Shown one piece after another: positions 1 through 9,520 of a DNA stretch of 64,000 nucleotides. This stretch comes from Arthrobacter citreus. GTDB taxonomy: Bacteria > Actinomycetota > Actinomycetes > Actinomycetales > Micrococcaceae. Location of the stretch: contig NZ_VTFV01000008.1 of NCBI RefSeq assembly GCF_009192745.1, positions 17,310 to 81,309 on the forward strand, in the 5' to 3' direction. Within the stretch, counting starts at the first letter, position 1. Every line of letters begins with the position of its first letter. A model generated the notes under the pieces. It was not told the DNA's origin, made no database searches, and saw nothing but the letters and a program-made list of their open reading frames with translations. Both the position numbers and the translations under genes were made by a program.

Positions 1-1287
1 GCGGGTCAGGCGTCCCTCGAGCTCCGGCCCAACCGCCGAGGGACCCTGTTTCGGTGCCTCCTGCACACCGCCGGTGATGCTCGGTTCGTAGTTCACGTGC
101 GGGTTCTGTCCCGGTGCGAGGTCGGTACCGTAGGACATCTGCCCGCCGCGCTGGTTCGTGGCCACCTTGGCATTCTTCGGGGAGTTCACCGGCAGCTGCA
201 GGTAGTTCGGGCCCACCCGGTAACGCTGGGTATCCGAGTAGCTGAACGTGCGTCCCACCAGCATCTTGTCATCGGAGAATTCCAGGCCGTCCACCAGCAC
301 ACCCGTGCCGAAGGAGATCTGCTCGTTCTCGTTGTGGTGGTCGGACACGTTCCGGTTCAGCGTCATGGTGCCCACAAGCTGCGGCACAAAGACCTCTTCG
401 GGCCAGGTCTTGGTGTCATCGAGCGGATCGAAGTCCAGTTCAGGATGGTCATTGTCATCCATCAGCTGCACGTACAGGTCCCACTGCGGGTAGTCGCCGC
501 GCTCAATGGCCTCGTAGAGGTCCTTCGACGCGTGGCCGAGGTCGCCCGCCTGGATGTTCGCGGCATCTTCTTCGGTCAGGGACTTCACGCCCTGCCTGGG
601 CTGCCAGTGGTACTTCACCAGCTTCGACTCGCCGTCGGCGTTGACCCAGCGGTAGGTGTTCACGCCGAAGCCCTGCATATGCCGGTAATCCGCCGGGATG
701 CCGCGCGGGCTGAACAGGTTTACCAGCATGTGCATTGACTCAGGCGTCTGGGACATAAAGTCGAAGATCCGGGCAGGTTCCTGGCGGAAGGTGACAGGGT
801 CCGGCTTCAGGGAGTGGATCACGTCCGGGAACTTGATCGCATCACGGATGAAGAAGACACCGAGGTTGTTGCCCACCATGTCCCAGTTGCCGTCTTCGGT
901 GTAGAACTTCACCGCAAACCCGCGGGGATCCCGTGCTGCCTCGGAAGAGTCGCGGCCGCCGATCACCGTGGAGAAGCGGATGGCGACGTCGGTCTTCTTG
1001 CCCGGCTCCGAGAAGAGCTTGGCGCGTGTGTACCTGGAAATGGGTTCGTCTCCCCATTTGCCCGTCGCCTCGAACTCGCCGTAGGCCACAAACCCGCGGG
1101 CGTGGACCACCCGCTCGGGGATCCGCTCCCGGTCAAAGTGGCTGATTTTCTCGAGGAACTGGTAGTTCTCCAGGGTGGCCGGACCGCGCGAACCAACTGT
1201 GCGGGTGTTCTGGTTATCCGTTACCGGATGGCCCTGCCGGGTGGTCAGGTGCTCCTGGGGCGAATACTGGTTGTCGTCCGTCATCAT
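1..1287 (-). CDS. katA: Catalase (heme, monofunctional), 3' end cut by window edge
   Basis: Cytoplasmic heme catalase that breaks down hydrogen peroxide. Visible are the distal histidine in VVHARGF (about residue 62), the distal asparagine region [12 protein letters not shown] (about 140-148), and the proximal heme-tyrosine motif [12 protein letters not shown]. Family members have about 480-500 residues. 429 codons are present and the frame is open at base 1, so roughly 50-70 C-terminal residues lie outside the window. Two consecutive ATG codons (1287 and 1284) could start it; I used the outer one. It is transcribed away from the PPOX-family gene. Identification is secure; substrate and heme class are known from the family. 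Confidence 0.95.
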   Translation of the reverse strand, partial: MMTDDNQYSPQEHLTTRQGHPVTDNQNTRTVGSRGPATLENYQFLEKISHFDRERIPERVVHARGFVAYGEFEATGKWGDEPISRYTRAKLFSEPGKKTDVAIRFSTVIGGRDSSEAARDPRGFAVKFYTEDGNWDMVGNNLGVFFIRDAIKFPDVIHSLKPDPVTFRQEPARIFDFMSQTPESMHMLVNLFSPRGIPADYRHMQGFGVNTYRWVNADGESKLVKYHWQPRQGVKSLTEEDAANIQAGDLGHASKDLYEAIERGDYPQWDLYVQLMDDNDHPELDFDPLDDTKTWPEEVFVPQLVGTMTLNRNVSDHHNENEQISFGTGVLVDGLEFSDDKMLVGRTFSYSDTQRYRVGPNYLQLPVNSPKNAKVATNQRGGQMSYGTDLAPGQNPHVNYEPSITGGVQEAPKQGPSAVGPELEGRLTR

Positions 1288-1423
1288 GCTCTCTCTCAGT
1301 CGAGGTCGTGCCGATTAGGTCAGTAAGCTTACCGTTTCCACTTTTGTGAGTAAGGCCGCGGCAGTCAACCCGGGTCAGGAGCGGTGGCTGGCGGCTGGCG
1401 GTCCGGCTTGGCAGACTGGAGGC

Positions 1424-1855
1424 ATGACTACTGATGAACGGCCCGCAGTTGTTGAGCTGACGGAAGAAGAAGCCTGGAAGTATGTCGAAAAGACCTTCCA
1501 CGGGCGGATTGCAGTCAGTGTGGGCAACGAGCCCGATATCTTTCCCATCAACTACTACGCCCACGACGGCGTCCTGCTGTTCCGCACGGCCCCCGGCACA
1601 AAGCTGGCCGGCCTGACCATCAACTCTCACGTGGCGTTCGAGACAGACGGCATCATGAGCGACGAAGCCTGGTCCGTCATCATCAAGGGAACCTGCCGTG
1701 AGCTGGAGCGCAGCGCGGAAATCGAAGCAGCGGACAAACTTCCGCTGAAGCCCTGGGTGCGCACCCCCAAGTACCGCTACGTGGAGCTCACCCCGGATTC
1801 GGTCAGCGGACGGTTCTTCAACCTCGGACCGGAACCGGACCCCGACGAGCTCTAA
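1424..1855 (+). CDS. Pyridoxamine 5'-phosphate oxidase-family flavin/F420-binding protein
   Basis: A 143-residue protein of the split-barrel PPOX-like superfamily, seen in TFHGRIAVSV, the PINYYAHDG segment and the RTAPGTKL segment typical of small actinobacterial members that bind FMN, F420 or heme. The ATG at 1424 follows GGAGG at short distance. An upstream in-frame start at 1346 would add 26 residues unlike the family, so I rejected it. It stands alone, divergent from the catalase, and ends one base before a palindromic element that also serves the convergent phosphoesterase. The reaction cannot be told from sequence. Confidence 0.85.
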   Translation: MTTDERPAVVELTEEEAWKYVEKTFHGRIAVSVGNEPDIFPINYYAHDGVLLFRTAPGTKLAGLTINSHVAFETDGIMSDEAWSVIIKGTCRELERSAEIEAADKLPLKPWVRTPKYRYVELTPDSVSGRFFNLGPEPDPDEL

Positions 1856-1911
1856 CGAGATGACAGAAACTGCTCTTTTGAAGCCTGAAACGGGCAGTTT
1901 CTGCTATCTCG
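1856..1911. repeat. Dispersed palindromic element, type A (copy 1)
   Basis: Inverted repeat with 18-base arms (1856-1873 and 1894-1911, 16 of 18 matching) built on CGAGAT-AGCAGAAACTGC. Read on the minus strand, its loop matches the loop of the copy at 14523-14578 in most positions. It sits between two converging genes, directly after the stop of the PPOX gene and just before the end of the phosphoesterase, so it can act as a two-way transcription terminator. Confidence 0.8.
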
Positions 1912-1918
1912 ATGGTGG

Positions 1919-2815
1919 CTATGCGTTGCTGAGCGTCCGGGCGTCCAGGATCCGCCGTCCCGCGGCTTCCAGCCGGCGGCGGGTCTCTGTTTCATCCACC
2001 CGTTCGCCCACGGTGCTGCTTTCCTCCAGCGGCACCACGGAGTGGACCACCGAGTCCTCGTACACGTGGATCATGTTGAAGCCCTGGCCGGCGTCCTGGC
2101 CCCGGGTTCCCGGAGTTGCCAGGTCCTGGGTGTAACAGGTGGCCGACGCCACCGAGACCGGAATCCCGGCGAAGGTGGTGAAGGTGGAATAGTGCAGGTG
2201 CCCGGCGATGACCGCACGGACATCGGATCCTTCCAGGGCTGCCGCAAGGTCGCGCTGGTGGCGCAGCTCCACCAGGACCGTCAGGTCCTGGACGCTGGGA
2301 ACAGGCGGATGGTGCAGGGCAAGGATCGTACCCTCCGGCGCAGGAGTCCGCAGGACGGACCGCAGCCAGGAAAGCTGGGAGTCGCTGAGTTCTCCGTGGT
2401 GGTATCCCGGCACCGTCGAATCCAGTGTCACGATCCGCAGGCCGTTGACCTCATACACGCGGTCCATGGGTGCCATGTCCGGCGCTTCGTCCAGCAGCCG
2501 CTCTTTGAAGTGCTCCCGTTTGTCATGGTTGCCCATGACCCAGATGACCTTGGCCCCCATGTGCTCCGCGGCCGGCTCAACGATCGAACGCAGTTCGTCA
2601 TAGGCTTCCGGTTCGCCTTTGTCCGTCAAGTCGCCGGTAAAGACGATGGCTTCGGGTTTGCGCTCGGCCTCCGCCAGCCGTTCGAAGAGGGATATCAGCT
2701 TGGCCCGGCTGTCCACCGCTCCGTACAACGGATCCGGTCCGGCCAGAAGGTGGGTGTCGCTCAGGTGAAGGATGAAATGTCGCGGCCGTGGGTGCTCGGC
2801 CGGGAGGTAATCCAT
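1919..2815 (-). CDS. Metallophosphoesterase, CpdA-type (3',5'-cyclic-nucleotide phosphodiesterase-like)
   Basis: A 298-residue calcineurin-like phosphoesterase. The metal-binding motifs appear in order: HLSDTHL near residue 18-24, TGDLTD near 60, GNHDKREHF near 95, and the C-terminal GHLHYS, as in the CpdA/IcC and GpdQ class III phosphodiesterases. Natural substrate could be cyclic nucleotides or phosphodiesters; sequence alone does not choose. It is a single gene ending at the shared palindromic terminator. Confidence 0.88.
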   Translation of the reverse strand: MDYLPAEHPRPRHFILHLSDTHLLAGPDPLYGAVDSRAKLISLFERLAEAERKPEAIVFTGDLTDKGEPEAYDELRSIVEPAAEHMGAKVIWVMGNHDKREHFKERLLDEAPDMAPMDRVYEVNGLRIVTLDSTVPGYHHGELSDSQLSWLRSVLRTPAPEGTILALHHPPVPSVQDLTVLVELRHQRDLAAALEGSDVRAVIAGHLHYSTFTTFAGIPVSVASATCYTQDLATPGTRGQDAGQGFNMIHVYEDSVVHSVVPLEESSTVGERVDETETRRRLEAAGRRILDARTLSNA

Positions 2816-3068
2816 TGGTGACCTTCTTGTGTCGATGACGGGTTTCCCAGTACCTCTTTAATAAAAGCAGAAATCCCGCCTGCGGGGGCAGTTTGCGTCG
2901 GCATGTTGATCCCCCGCACCGAATGTCCGCCTCCCGGCCATGAACCGTTAGCCCATGTCCGGAACGCATGCGGATTCTTCCGTCCGCTTACCCCGCGGCC
3001 CCTTCCGCCCGTTGGGGTGCGGCCGTAGGCTCGTGCGTGGAAACTGCCCACTGGAGTTAGGACCCACC

Positions 3069-3611
3069 ATGAAAATCAGCCACATCCCGCTGCGGCTCAC
3101 CACCGGCGCCTACATCCTGAACTCGGGCCTGAACAAGCGCAGCCTGGACGAAGAGTCCGCCGCCGGGCTGCAGCACCTGGCCGGCAATGCCTTTCCGCAG
3201 GTGCTGGACCTGGAACCGGCGCGCTTCGGCAAACTGCTCTGCGCTGCCGAAATCACCGTCGGCCTGACCTTGCTGACCCCGTTCGTTCCCAGCCGCCTCG
3301 CGGGACTGGTGCTCGGCGCCTTCTCCGGCGGCATGATGCGCATGTACCTCAAGACCCCGGAGTTCACTGAGGACGACGGAATCCGTCCCAACGCTGCCGG
3401 CACCCCCTTCGCCAAGGACATCTGGATGCTGGGAATCGCCGCGGCCCTGGTCCTGGACACCAAGAGCAAAACCAAGACGAAGACCAAGATCGTGAAGGTG
3501 CCCACGCCGGTGAAGGCGACCGCAGCGGCGGCAGCGGTGAAGGCGGCGAAAGACCTCAAGGAGTCAAAGGGGTCCAAAGAGTCCAAGGACGCGAAGTCCA
3601 CGAAAGACTGA
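3069..3611 (+). CDS. DoxX-like membrane protein with lysine-rich tail
   Basis: A 180-residue protein with hydrophobic stretches around residues 50-85 and 115-130, then a low-complexity tail rich in Lys, Ala, Thr and Ser (from about residue 133). The ATG at 3069 is preceded by GGAGTTAGGACCC. A longer frame from 2955 adds 38 residues of atypical composition and was rejected. The membrane core resembles small DoxX-family proteins of actinobacteria, whose role is unclear. The basic tail probably faces the cytoplasm (inference). Confidence 0.75.
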   Translation: MKISHIPLRLTTGAYILNSGLNKRSLDEESAAGLQHLAGNAFPQVLDLEPARFGKLLCAAEITVGLTLLTPFVPSRLAGLVLGAFSGGMMRMYLKTPEFTEDDGIRPNAAGTPFAKDIWMLGIAAALVLDTKSKTKTKTKIVKVPTPVKATAAAAAVKAAKDLKESKGSKESKDAKSTKD

Positions 3612-3632
3612 AGCCGGGACGCCGGAGAAACA

Positions 3633-3658
3633 ATGGTGCCCTCCGCGGAGGGCACCAT
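3633..3658. terminator. Hairpin terminator between convergent genes
   Basis: Perfect 11-base stem (3633-3643 with 3648-3658, loop CGCG) between the end of the DoxX-like gene and the end of the alcohol dehydrogenase on the opposite strand. No strong T-run follows on the plus strand. Confidence 0.75.
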
Positions 3659-3670
3659 CGGGTGCAGCCA

Positions 3671-4696
3671 TTAGGGGACCAGCACGATTCTGATCGGGTT
3701 TCCTTCCTTGGCGTCCAGGGACTTAACGGCCTGCTCCGCGTCAGCGAGCGGCAGCCGTGCACTGATGGAGCCGGCAAAGTCCAGGCGTCCCAGGCGCGTC
3801 AGCGAGACGAGCTGCGGTACGTGATGCGCTTCGGAACCGTAGTGTCCCAGGACCTGCTTGCGGGCGAAGGAGAATCCGGTGCTGTCACCGATGGTCACAG
3901 GCTTTCCGCTGAGGCCCACCAGCACAAGCCTGCCGCGCAGGCCCAGGGAAGCCAGGGCCTGGCTGCGGACGGCGTCGACGCCGGCGAAGTCCAGTGCGGC
4001 GTCGAGCCCCCGGCCGGCCGTGGCAGCTTTTATGGCCTCGGCGAAGTCCTCGGCCAACGGGTCCAGGGCCACGTCTGCTCCCAGCTCCAGGGCCCGTGCA
4101 CGTGCTTCGGGGATTGGATCAACAGCAACGATGGGCGCTGCCCCGACCATCCTCAGGAGCTGAACACCATGTGCACCCAGGCCTCCGATCCCCCAAACCC
4201 CTACGGCCTCACCGGCACGCACCTGCGCGGTGGAGGCAATGGCGGCCCACGGTGTGGAAACGGCGTCGGGAATGATGGAGGCCTGGTCAAACGGGATGTC
4301 CTCGCCCAGCGGCACGCAGACACCGGCGGGGACGACGAGGTATTCGGCCCACCCGCCGTCGTAGTCCACACCCATGGTGAGTGTCACGCCGTTGTACTCA
4401 TAGCCTGCCTGGACCACCACGCGGTCCCCCGGGGCCAGAGCGGAAACACCGGGACCCGGCTGGTCGATGGTTCCGGCAACTTCGTGGCCGAGCGTGACTT
4501 CGCTGCCCTTGAGGAACTTGGGGCGCAGCAGCCCCTGGATCAGGTGGACATCGGAGAGGCAGACCCCTGCGGCTTCCACCTTCACCCGGACGAATCCCGG
4601 ACCGGGGTCCGGAACCGGGACTTCCTTGAGTGCAAAAGCGCCGGTCTCAACATTCAGCCGGCCGGCGATCATGGTGCGGGACGTATCTTCGGACAT
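3671..4696 (-). CDS. Zinc-type alcohol dehydrogenase (MDR superfamily), no structural-zinc lobe
   Basis: A 341-residue medium-chain dehydrogenase/reductase. It has the catalytic zinc ligands in AGVCLSD and GHEVAGTI, and the NAD(P)-binding glycine motif GIGGLGAHG. The four-cysteine structural-zinc loop of classical alcohol dehydrogenases is missing: the region after DRVVVQAG holds no cysteine cluster. It lies in a run of minus-strand genes but is separated by about 100 bases from the next dehydrogenase. Substrate unknown. Confidence 0.85.
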   Translation of the reverse strand: MSEDTSRTMIAGRLNVETGAFALKEVPVPDPGPGFVRVKVEAAGVCLSDVHLIQGLLRPKFLKGSEVTLGHEVAGTIDQPGPGVSALAPGDRVVVQAGYEYNGVTLTMGVDYDGGWAEYLVVPAGVCVPLGEDIPFDQASIIPDAVSTPWAAIASTAQVRAGEAVGVWGIGGLGAHGVQLLRMVGAAPIVAVDPIPEARARALELGADVALDPLAEDFAEAIKAATAGRGLDAALDFAGVDAVRSQALASLGLRGRLVLVGLSGKPVTIGDSTGFSFARKQVLGHYGSEAHHVPQLVSLTRLGRLDFAGSISARLPLADAEQAVKSLDAKEGNPIRIVLVP

Positions 4697-4799
4697 TGCT
4701 TACCACCTCGACACTGAGAAGTGCGGTACGCAGCTGCGCACCGCACTTCCCAGTATTCTCCCGTCCGGCTGCCATTCAAAAACCGGCGCAGAGGGACTA

Positions 4800-5855
4800 T
4801 CAGGCGCTAAGAATCACCTTCAGCGCATTGGTTTCCGCGGCACGCGAGAACGTGTCGTACGCGGTCATCACGTCATTGAGCGGATACCGGTGGCTGATGA
4901 ATTCCTCGGCCGGAAGCTTCCCCTCAGCCATGAGCTTCAGCAGCATGGACAGGGTGTCCGTGTTAACCAGGCCCATGCTGATGTCGATGTTCTCAATCCA
5001 CAGGCGGTCCAGTTCCAGGCTGACCGGTTTGCCGTGCACACCCACGTTCGCCACGTTTCCGCCTGGGCGGACAATCTCCGTGCACATTTCGAAGGTCCGC
5101 GGAATGCCGACGGCTTCCACGGCGACGTCCACGCCCCAGCCGTCCGTCTGGGACATGATCTGCTCTTTCCAGTCTGAGTCCCCCGAGTTGACCCCGTGGG
5201 TGGCGCCGAAACGCCGGGCCTGGTCCACCCGGTTCTGGTCCAGGTCCACCGCGATGATCTTGGCCGCCCCGTACAGGCCCGCTGTGGCGATTACCGCCAG
5301 GCCAACAGGCCCCGCACCGATGACCGCGACGACGTCGCCCGGCTTGGTCCTGCCGTACTGCACGCCCATCTCGAATCCGGTCGGGAAGATGTCGCTCAGC
5401 AGCACGCCGTGCTCCGCAGACACACCATCCGGCAGGATGTACATCGAGGTGTCCGCGTACGGTACCCGAACGTACTCGGCCTGCGTGCCGTCAATGAGGT
5501 GGCCGAAGATCCAGCCGATCCCTGACTGGCCCTCCGATCCGGTGCAGTGCGAATACAGCCCGTCCTTGCAGAAACTGCAGGAGCCGTCCGCGGAAACGCA
5601 GGACAGGATGACTTTGTCCCCCTGCTTGAAGTTCGTGACGCCGGAACCCGTCTCGGTAACGGTTCCCACCCCTTCGTGCCCGAGGATGCGTCCCGGCGTC
5701 ACAGCAGGGACGTCGCCCTTCAGGATGTGCAGGTCCGTGCCGCAGATGGTTGTGGTATCGATCTTGACGATCACGTCGCGCGGGTCCTGGATCGTGGGAT
5801 CCGGGACGTCCTTCCAGGCTTTCTGTCCGGGGCCTTCGTAAACGAGTGCTTTCAT
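4800..5855 (-). CDS. Zinc-dependent alcohol dehydrogenase with both zinc sites
   Basis: A 351-residue MDR dehydrogenase starting MKALVYEGPG. Catalytic zinc ligands are in ICGTDLH and GHEGVGTV, the structural-zinc cysteines in SCVSADGSCSFCKDGLYSHC, and the Rossmann motif is GAGPVGLA. It resembles the class often annotated as propanol- or butanediol-preferring dehydrogenases in actinobacteria. The ATG at 5855 was chosen over an in-frame start ten codons upstream because it begins at the conserved N-terminus and has AGGACACC upstream. Oxidises an alcohol with NAD; which one is unknown. Confidence 0.9.
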   Translation of the reverse strand: MKALVYEGPGQKAWKDVPDPTIQDPRDVIVKIDTTTICGTDLHILKGDVPAVTPGRILGHEGVGTVTETGSGVTNFKQGDKVILSCVSADGSCSFCKDGLYSHCTGSEGQSGIGWIFGHLIDGTQAEYVRVPYADTSMYILPDGVSAEHGVLLSDIFPTGFEMGVQYGRTKPGDVVAVIGAGPVGLAVIATAGLYGAAKIIAVDLDQNRVDQARRFGATHGVNSGDSDWKEQIMSQTDGWGVDVAVEAVGIPRTFEMCTEIVRPGGNVANVGVHGKPVSLELDRLWIENIDISMGLVNTDTLSMLLKLMAEGKLPAEEFISHRYPLNDVMTAYDTFSRAAETNALKVILSA

Positions 5856-6003
5856 GGTGTCCTCGTTCTGCTGGGGTCCGACCACTGGCAGGCGCGTACG
5901 CCTGTTCGGGAGACTTCCCTGTTCAGGCCCGGGATCCCGGGCCCACCGTCGGACGCTGGTTAAAGCCTAGGCTCGCTGTGCGGCAGGGGGAAGGCGCCGG
6001 GCC

Positions 6004-6399
6004 CTACTCGCCGGCTACATACAGCCATCGGCCTGCCTCGCGCACGAAGGTGCTGCGTTCACGCTGGACGCCGGCGGCGCCATCCTGCCGGTAATGGGCT
6101 TCAAAGGTCACGGTGCCGGTGGAGTCCAGCGGGGAGCCGGCAACACTGGAGACGATGTCCAGGCGCCGCCAGTTCATCTCCGGGTCAAGGTCCAGGTGCG
6201 CAGGCCGGGAACTGGGGTGCCAGGTGCGGACAAGGTAATCCGTGTCCCCCGTGACAAAAGCCGTGTAGCGCGAACGCATCAAAGCCTCCGCGGTGGGTGC
6301 TGGCGAGGTGCCTGCGTGGAAGCGCCGGCAGCAGTGCTGGTACGTGTCACCGCTCAGGCACGGGCAGCGGTCAGTCTCGGATAACGCCGGAAAACTCAT
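6004..6399 (-). CDS. YchJ-family protein (UPF0225) with SEC-C motif
   Basis: A 131-residue protein with an N-terminal SEC-C zinc motif (CPCLSGDTYQHCC, residues about 12-24) followed by the YchJ core ALMRSRYTAFVTGDTDYLVRTWHPSSRP. The function of this widespread family is unclear; it belongs to the NTF2-like fold group. The start at 6399 gives the usual N-terminus; an upstream in-frame codon at 6432 adds 11 residues. It lies downstream of the kinase gene on the same strand. Confidence 0.87.
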   Translation of the reverse strand: MSFPALSETDRCPCLSGDTYQHCCRRFHAGTSPAPTAEALMRSRYTAFVTGDTDYLVRTWHPSSRPAHLDLDPEMNWRRLDIVSSVAGSPLDSTGTVTFEAHYRQDGAAGVQRERSTFVREAGRWLYVAGE

Positions 6400-6469
6400 C
6401 TGTCCAGTATGCGAGAAGAAAGCGGTCCACACCTAACACCGCCGTGTGTACGATTCCCTGCGCCAGGGC

Positions 6470-7897
6470 CTACGGAGGGCTTCCCGTGCTGGTCCCGCCG
6501 ACGTGCCCGGGCACCGGCTGCCGGTTCACCGAGTCATCAGCTCCGACTCTGCCGGCCGCCAGTACGACGGCGACGGTCAGGACGGTCATCGCCAGGACGG
6601 CGAGCAGCGCACGTCCCGCCAGCACCGCCCGTCCCGGCTGCAGCGGGAGGGCCGCTGCAGGTGCGAGGGCTGCCCTCGCACCGTTCCTCCGCCCGCTGCG
6701 GGATGCCTTGCGGGATTCGGTGCGGGATTCGGTGCCCGCCGGCGTTCCCGTGTGGGCGATCCGCCCGATGGAGGGCGGGGTGGGAGGTGCAGCCGGTGTG
6801 TGGATGTCAGGATGGTTTGCTTCATCTCCGGCAAGGTAGGCCGCCGCGGCCCGTTCCATCGCAGGGGTGCGGGCATCAGCAACGCTGGTACCGGAGGTCC
6901 CGGCCGGTTCGGCCGTGTCCGTCCCTGGAACCTGGAGATCATCCGCGGCGCCGTCGGCCGTTGTTTCGCCGGTGGGTGGCTCACTGTCCGGCCGGGCCTC
7001 ATGTGCCCGGACCGCGGAGGCAGCAGGCACAGCCGGAGCCGCCCACCGGTAGTCCAGCAGCGCCGCCGAGACCTCTGCCGCGGTCGGTCGGGAATCGGGG
7101 TCGCGCGCCGTCATTCCCGTGAGCAGCGAAACCCACTGCGGTCCCAGTGAAGAGGGGACCTCTGGATCCCGGCTCAGCCTCGAGACGGCTGCTTCCAGGG
7201 GGGTGCCGCCAAACTCGATCCTCCCGGTCAGGCATTCGAGCAGCACCAAGCCCAGGGAGTAGATGTCGGAGGCTCCTGAAGCAGACCGGCCGGACGCCTG
7301 CTCGGGGCTGAGGTAATTGGCGGTGCCGAGCGTGGCTCCGGTCGCGGTGTACCTGGCGCCGTCGATCATCCGGGCGATGCCGAAGTCAGTGAGCTTGGCG
7401 CGGGGTGCCGTGCCCGCGATGGCCGGGGGCAGGAGGATGTTGGCCGGCTTCACATCCCGGTGGATCACTCCCCGGGTGTGGATATAGGCCAGGGCGCCGG
7501 CGAGTTCCGCTCCCACGTAGGCGACGTTGGACGCAGGCACAGGAGCGTCACGCAGCCGCTTGCGAAGGTCCGGACCATCCACCAGTTCCATGACCAGGAA
7601 CGCCCGCGGCTCGCCGTCCGGGCCGTCGTCCCGCCCGGCGTCGTCCTTGCCCGCGTCATACAGGGTGACCAGCCCGGGGTGGGAGAGGGATGCCAGAAGC
7701 CGCATTTCGGTTTCCTGCCGCCCGACGTCGTCGGGATCAACAGCACTGGCCCGGAAGAGCTTCACGGCTATGTCGCGGCCGAGCGCTTCATCCAGTCCTC
7801 GATAGACGGTGGCCATGCCACCGTGGCCAATTGGTTCGATGAGTCGGTATCGGCCCGCAATCAGACGATTCAGGCCACCCGCTGCGCTGATTTCCAT
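6470..7897 (-). CDS. Membrane-anchored Ser/Thr protein kinase (PknB-like)
   Basis: About 475 residues. An N-terminal Hanks-type kinase domain (about residues 12-270) has IGHGGMATVYRG (P-loop), AVKLF (ATP lysine), HRDVKPANIL (catalytic loop), DFGIA and the SPEQ segment. A Pro/Thr/Ala-rich linker follows, then a basic stretch and one membrane segment (VLAGRALLAVLAMTVLTVAVVL) near the C-terminus, with a short outer tail lacking PASTA repeats. ATG 7897 has AGAAGG six to seven bases upstream, favouring it over the start at 7918. No partner phosphatase or cell-division gene is nearby. Confidence 0.9.
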   Translation of the reverse strand: MEISAAGGLNRLIAGRYRLIEPIGHGGMATVYRGLDEALGRDIAVKLFRASAVDPDDVGRQETEMRLLASLSHPGLVTLYDAGKDDAGRDDGPDGEPRAFLVMELVDGPDLRKRLRDAPVPASNVAYVGAELAGALAYIHTRGVIHRDVKPANILLPPAIAGTAPRAKLTDFGIARMIDGARYTATGATLGTANYLSPEQASGRSASGASDIYSLGLVLLECLTGRIEFGGTPLEAAVSRLSRDPEVPSSLGPQWVSLLTGMTARDPDSRPTAAEVSAALLDYRWAAPAVPAASAVRAHEARPDSEPPTGETTADGAADDLQVPGTDTAEPAGTSGTSVADARTPAMERAAAAYLAGDEANHPDIHTPAAPPTPPSIGRIAHTGTPAGTESRTESRKASRSGRRNGARAALAPAAALPLQPGRAVLAGRALLAVLAMTVLTVAVVLAAGRVGADDSVNRQPVPGHVGGTSTGSPP

Positions 7898-8013
7898 GCT
7901 GCAACCTTCTCTCGCCATTACAGCGTAACGGAGGGTTCTCAGCGCGTACCTGGGGTCTGGCTACATATTTTCGAACTGCGTTTTTCCCTCGTAGATGCCG
8001 GACCAATACGCTA

Positions 8014-8049
8014 AACTGCCCTGCCGCGCTGGTGCGCGGTAGGGCAGTT
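8014..8049. terminator. Hairpin terminator after Nramp-like gene
   Basis: A 16-base stem (8014-8029 with 8034-8049, one G-T pair, loop TGGT) between the kinase start and the end of the Nramp-like gene. It lies downstream of the minus-strand transporter and probably ends its transcript. Confidence 0.75.
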
Positions 8050-8108
8050 CCAGGGTGCTTCGATCCCGCTCTCCGGAACCGGCGGCGGAGCCGGCCCGGG
8101 ACCTTGGA

Positions 8109-9416
8109 CTACTCCCCGCCGAATACCGGCGCGAGAGCCTTCCAGGCCTGCTGCAGGCCGAGAATGATGAACAGCAGGGCCGTGATGCCCAGCGCGATGT
8201 TGGTGTGCAGGCGGTTGGCCCATTCCTTGGGAATGCGCTTGCCGTTGAGCAGTCCCAGCAGGGTGACTGCCAGGAACGGCATGAACAGGGAGCCAAGCAC
8301 GCCGTAAGCCAGGATCAGGCCGATGGGCTGGCCCAGTGCGAACAGGATCATGGGCGGGAAGGTCAGCCACAGGACGTAGAACTTGAAGTATTTGCCGCCC
8401 ACGCGGGTATCCGGGTGGCCGGATTCCTTGCCGCGCATGTTGCCCCAGAAATCGGCGAACATCAGGGAAACGCCGTTCCAGACGCCGATGATGGAGGAGA
8501 AGGACGCAGCCCAGAAGCCAACGAGGAAGCCGGTGCCAACAAAGTCGCCGTATTCGAGCTTCAGCACGTCGTAGAGGTCCAGGAGGCCCTTGTCTCCGGC
8601 GCTCAGGGTGATGCCCGCGGTGCGGACAACCTCAGCACCCACAATGAGCATGGCGATGACGAAGATGCCGGTCATGACGTACGCCATCGAGTTGTCGATG
8701 CGCATGACCTTCATCCACTTGGGCGTGTACCAGCCCTTTTCACGCAGCCAGTAGCCGTAGGCGGCGAGGGTGATGGTGCCGCCGACGCCGCCGGCCAGCG
8801 CGAGGGTGTAGACCACTCCGCCTTCGGGGATCATCGGGACCAGGCCCTTGAACATTTCCGGAATGTTGGGGGTGGCGATGATGGCCAGGCCCACCACGGT
8901 GACGAACATCAGGCCTACGAGGACCGCGGTGATCTTCTCGAAGGTGGCGTACTTGCCGAACCACACCATCACGAACCCGGCCAGGCCCATGAAGATGGCC
9001 CAGGCCCAGAGCGGCAGGAACGGGAAGACTGCTGCCAGCGGAAGGGCGGCGGAAGACATGGCCGTGGCTCCGTAGACGAAGCCCCAGATCATGATGTACG
9101 GACCGAAGTACCAAGTGGTCCACCGGCCCAGGGAGCGCCAGCCTTCGAAGATGGTCTTGCCGGTGGCGAGCGTGAAGCGGCCCGCGCCTTCAACCAGGAT
9201 GATCTTCAGGATGACGCCGAGGATGACCGCCCAGAGCAGTCCGTAGCCATACCGGGAACCGGCCACCAGGGTGGCGACCATGTCCGCCGCGCCGACGCCC
9301 GTGGCCGCGACCACGAGTCCGGGGCCAACAATTTTCCATTTGGCAGCTTTGCCGCCGTCATCGTCAATCCGTTCCGAATGCGGTACCGCATCCGATCGGG
9401 GAGTGTTTTCAGCCAT
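8109..9416 (-). CDS. Nramp-like (SLC11-related) membrane transporter lacking canonical metal motifs
   Basis: A 435-residue protein with about eleven hydrophobic segments and the Nramp-type start GPGLVVAATG. In true Nramps, TM1 carries DPGN; here the aligned segment reads GVGAAD. TM6 carries MPH in Nramps; here it reads GGTITLAAYGYW. Metal ligands for Mn or Fe are therefore not conserved, and the ion or solute carried is open. ATG 9416 (MAENTPRSD) was preferred to a start 16 codons upstream. It ends at the hairpin at 8014-8049. Confidence 0.85.
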   Translation of the reverse strand: MAENTPRSDAVPHSERIDDDGGKAAKWKIVGPGLVVAATGVGAADMVATLVAGSRYGYGLLWAVILGVILKIILVEGAGRFTLATGKTIFEGWRSLGRWTTWYFGPYIMIWGFVYGATAMSSAALPLAAVFPFLPLWAWAIFMGLAGFVMVWFGKYATFEKITAVLVGLMFVTVVGLAIIATPNIPEMFKGLVPMIPEGGVVYTLALAGGVGGTITLAAYGYWLREKGWYTPKWMKVMRIDNSMAYVMTGIFVIAMLIVGAEVVRTAGITLSAGDKGLLDLYDVLKLEYGDFVGTGFLVGFWAASFSSIIGVWNGVSLMFADFWGNMRGKESGHPDTRVGGKYFKFYVLWLTFPPMILFALGQPIGLILAYGVLGSLFMPFLAVTLLGLLNGKRIPKEWANRLHTNIALGITALLFIILGLQQAWKALAPVFGGE

Positions 9417-9520
9417 CGGCCAGGAATTCCTAACTTGCGAGTGTCCGCGGCGCCAAGAGAGCACGCGGCAGTGTGCCCGGCCTCACCCGGGACAATGAAT
9501 TCTCTCACAAGGGGTTGTGC

